A stretch of DNA of 15,214 bases. Origin: Chloroflexota bacterium (GTDB lineage Bacteria > Chloroflexota > Dehalococcoidia > UBA2247 > RBG-13-53-26). Where the stretch lies: the NCBI GenBank assembly GCA_003650185.1, contig QMOF01000024.1:1-15214 (forward strand). The letters run 5' to 3'. The stretch's first letter is position 1. Each line of letters begins with the position of its first letter. The translations under genes were made by a program, and so were the position numbers. Shown one piece after another: positions 13,680 to 15,214 of the stretch. The notes under the pieces were generated by a model, which was not told where the DNA came from, did not search any database, and saw only the letters and a list, made by a program, of their open reading frames with translations.

Positions 13680-15214
13680 ACACAGCAACGTAGTTGACAG
13701 CCGTGGCACCGCCTTTGAAGGTCGCTCGTTTGCATGGATGGCCGCACGCCCCGCACCTTTTGCCTGGTTCGCCCGACTGGCGATCATCTCCCTTGTGCTG
13801 ATAAGTGCCATGATAGCAGCGGCCGTTGGCATGGCCAAGGGCGACGCCCTGACACAGACTGCGGCTGCTGTGCTGGCCACTGGTGGAGGACTCCCCGCAG
13901 GTCTGCTTACCCTCCACGTGTTGGGGCGGCTGATACCCGAGTCTGCCTATTGCTCCGCCGCAACCTGGAAGCCGATCGCTGTGTCGTATGTCCCTTATGC
14001 TTTCAGCGGGGCCGTTGCAGCCGCGATCGGGATGTCTATACGCGGAGCTATACCCCCGGACATCCGTCCGCTGGGGCTAATAGAGAGTATCTCCATCATA
14101 AGCATGTTTGGGCTTGCCTGGACACTGCTTGGGCTGATCGCCAATCGATTGCAGGACAGGGACGACAGAATCTTGAAGCAGTTGATCCAGCTCGAGAGTG
14201 AAGTGGCTGAGCGCAGGAGGACTGAGGACAATCTGAGAAGCTCACAGGAGAGGCTGGCAATTATCTTCGAATCGGCACCGGACGCCTACTATCTCAATGA
14301 CATGCAAGGCAATTTTGTTGATGGCAACAAGGCCGCAGAGGAACTGGTGGGTTACCCCAAAGAGGAGCTGATGGGCAAGAGCTTCCTCGAGGTTGGCCTC
14401 CTGCCCCAGGAGGAAGTCCCCAAAGCAGCCGAGCTTCTGGCCCGAAACGCCCAGGGGCAGCCCACCAGCCCCGACGAGTTGACTTTACGGCGAAGCGACG
14501 GACAGCGTGTGGTAGTGGAGATACGGACCTATCCGGTCAACATCAGAGACCAGCATCTTGTACTCGGCATTGCTCGTGACATCACGGAGCGCAAGCAGTG
14601 GGTGGAGGCTTTGCAGGACAGCGAGAGTCGGTACCGCCTGCTTGCGGAGCACGTGACAGACGTTATCTGGATCGTCAACATGGACATGCAGCTTACCTTT
14701 GTCACTCCTTCAGTGGAGCGGCTGAGGGGCTATACGGTGGAGGAGACCCTGGCCCAGACGCCCGAGGAAATCTTGACGCCCGCTTCTCTGAAGACTGCCG
14801 CCCAAACCCTGCTGGAGGGGCTGGCCACTGAATACCAGGGTGACGATGACCGGTTCCGCTCATGGACCATCGACCTGGAGATCAAATGCAAGGGCGGCTC
14901 CACCATGTGGACAGAGACCACGTTGAGCTTCCTCCGTGATGCGGATGGCTCGCCGGTGGGCATCCTCGGACTGTCGCGCGATATCACAGACCGCAAGAAG
15001 GCAGAAGAGCAACTGAAGCAGGCGCTCCAGGAACTGGCGCAGTCCAACACTGAGCTGAAACGCCTGGGCTACATAGCTTCGCACCATTTACAGGAACCGC
15101 TGCGCCAGGTGGTCAGCTATGTACAGTTGCTCGAAAAACGGTACAAAGGGCGTCTCGATGCCGATGCGGATGAATTCATTGGCTACGCCGTAGACGGTGC
15201 TCTGAGGATCCAGC
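13648..15214 (+). CDS. Second membrane histidine kinase, truncated by the window edge
   Basis: The frame opens at ATG 13648, preceded by AGGAGG with six-base spacing inside the end of the first kinase, and stays open for 522 codons to the edge. Four hydrophobic spans lie at about 41-63, 70-96, 108-131 and 143-166. A coiled linker (ILKQLIQLESEVAERRR) follows, then PAS 1 (about 203-316, ending DITERKQ), PAS 2 (about 326-455, ending DITDRKKAE), a second coil and the HisKA helix. Phospho-acceptor His479 is in ASHHLQEPLR: the residue after it is His480, not the usual Asp/Glu. PAS 2 closely resembles PAS 1 of the first kinase (YRLLAE, TPASL, LSFLRD), as does the HisKA region, indicating duplication. 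The ATPase domain lies beyond the window. The four-span sensor is not a family I can name. Confidence 0.9.
   Translation, partial: MDLNVTGQLTEHSNVVDSRGTAFEGRSFAWMAARPAPFAWFARLAIISLVLISAMIAAAVGMAKGDALTQTAAAVLATGGGLPAGLLTLHVLGRLIPESAYCSAATWKPIAVSYVPYAFSGAVAAAIGMSIRGAIPPDIRPLGLIESISIISMFGLAWTLLGLIANRLQDRDDRILKQLIQLESEVAERRRTEDNLRSSQERLAIIFESAPDAYYLNDMQGNFVDGNKAAEELVGYPKEELMGKSFLEVGLLPQEEVPKAAELLARNAQGQPTSPDELTLRRSDGQRVVVEIRTYPVNIRDQHLVLGIARDITERKQWVEALQDSESRYRLLAEHVTDVIWIVNMDMQLTFVTPSVERLRGYTVEETLAQTPEEILTPASLKTAAQTLLEGLATEYQGDDDRFRSWTIDLEIKCKGGSTMWTETTLSFLRDADGSPVGILGLSRDITDRKKAEEQLKQALQELAQSNTELKRLGYIASHHLQEPLRQVVSYVQLLEKRYKGRLDADADEFIGYAVDGALRIQ

Noticed and set aside
13734..14201. 155-residue plus-strand frame at the start of the second kinase
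   Set aside because: Out of frame with the convincing kinase frame that opens at ATG 13648 with an AGGAGG site.
1..15214. CRISPR arrays, insertion sequences, rRNA
   Set aside because: No regularly spaced repeats, transposase motifs or rRNA signatures were seen on either strand.

Overview
The window is bacterial, moderately GC-rich DNA (nearer 55-60% G+C by eye) with compact genes on both strands. The protein types suggest Chloroflexota, possibly Dehalococcoidia: a DUF6125-like protein, a small Cys/His (CCHHW) protein, an NDP-forming acyl-CoA synthetase alpha chain, a cyclase remnant, and PAS-rich histidine kinases. Several starts are TTG or GTG. This taxonomic guess rests on protein character only and was not tested by any search.

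Layout. At 156-644 (+) lies a DUF6125/ATC-hydrolase-like gene. It converges on a minus-strand pair made of endonuclease V (1938-2612) and peptide chain release factor 2, prfB (756-1878). prfB carries the classical autoregulatory +1 frameshift at CUU UGA. Endonuclease V has a promoter that would start the mRNA at or next to its ATG. Upstream, also on the minus strand, is a DUF5343-type gene (2673-3437). It diverges from a small plus-strand cluster (3697-4659) of four tiny genes: a winged-helix-like protein, an unknown 93-aa protein, a 53-residue membrane protein joined to it by an ATGA overlap, and an SH3/KOW-like protein. The divergent control region holds two near-identical 19-bp palindrome-bearing repeats that overlap -10 boxes.

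At 4949-5890 is a stand-alone rsmH (mraW) without its usual division-cell-wall neighbours. It converges on a small zinc-ribbon-like gene (5909-6208). The stretch 6209-8466 is gene-poor: a plausible membrane protein, a chimeric ORF fusing the start of a 3-hydroxyacyl-CoA dehydrogenase to the C-terminal half of a cyclase, a CAT-anticodon tRNA with a near-ideal sigma-70 promoter, and a long G/C-rich hairpin. Next come a PHP-domain phosphoesterase (8467-9045, -) and an acyl-CoA synthetase alpha chain (9338-10783, +) with a hairpin across its stop codon.

The right end holds two overlapping, related membrane histidine kinases (11070-13679, and 13648 to the window edge). The first has a CHASE4-like sensor. 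The second has four membrane segments and an unusual phospho-acceptor box in which His replaces the acidic residue after the catalytic His. No response regulator is visible before the edge.

How they work together: most genes are independent housekeeping or metabolic units. The two groups that look functionally linked are the divergent DUF5343/small-gene cluster and the tandem kinases.
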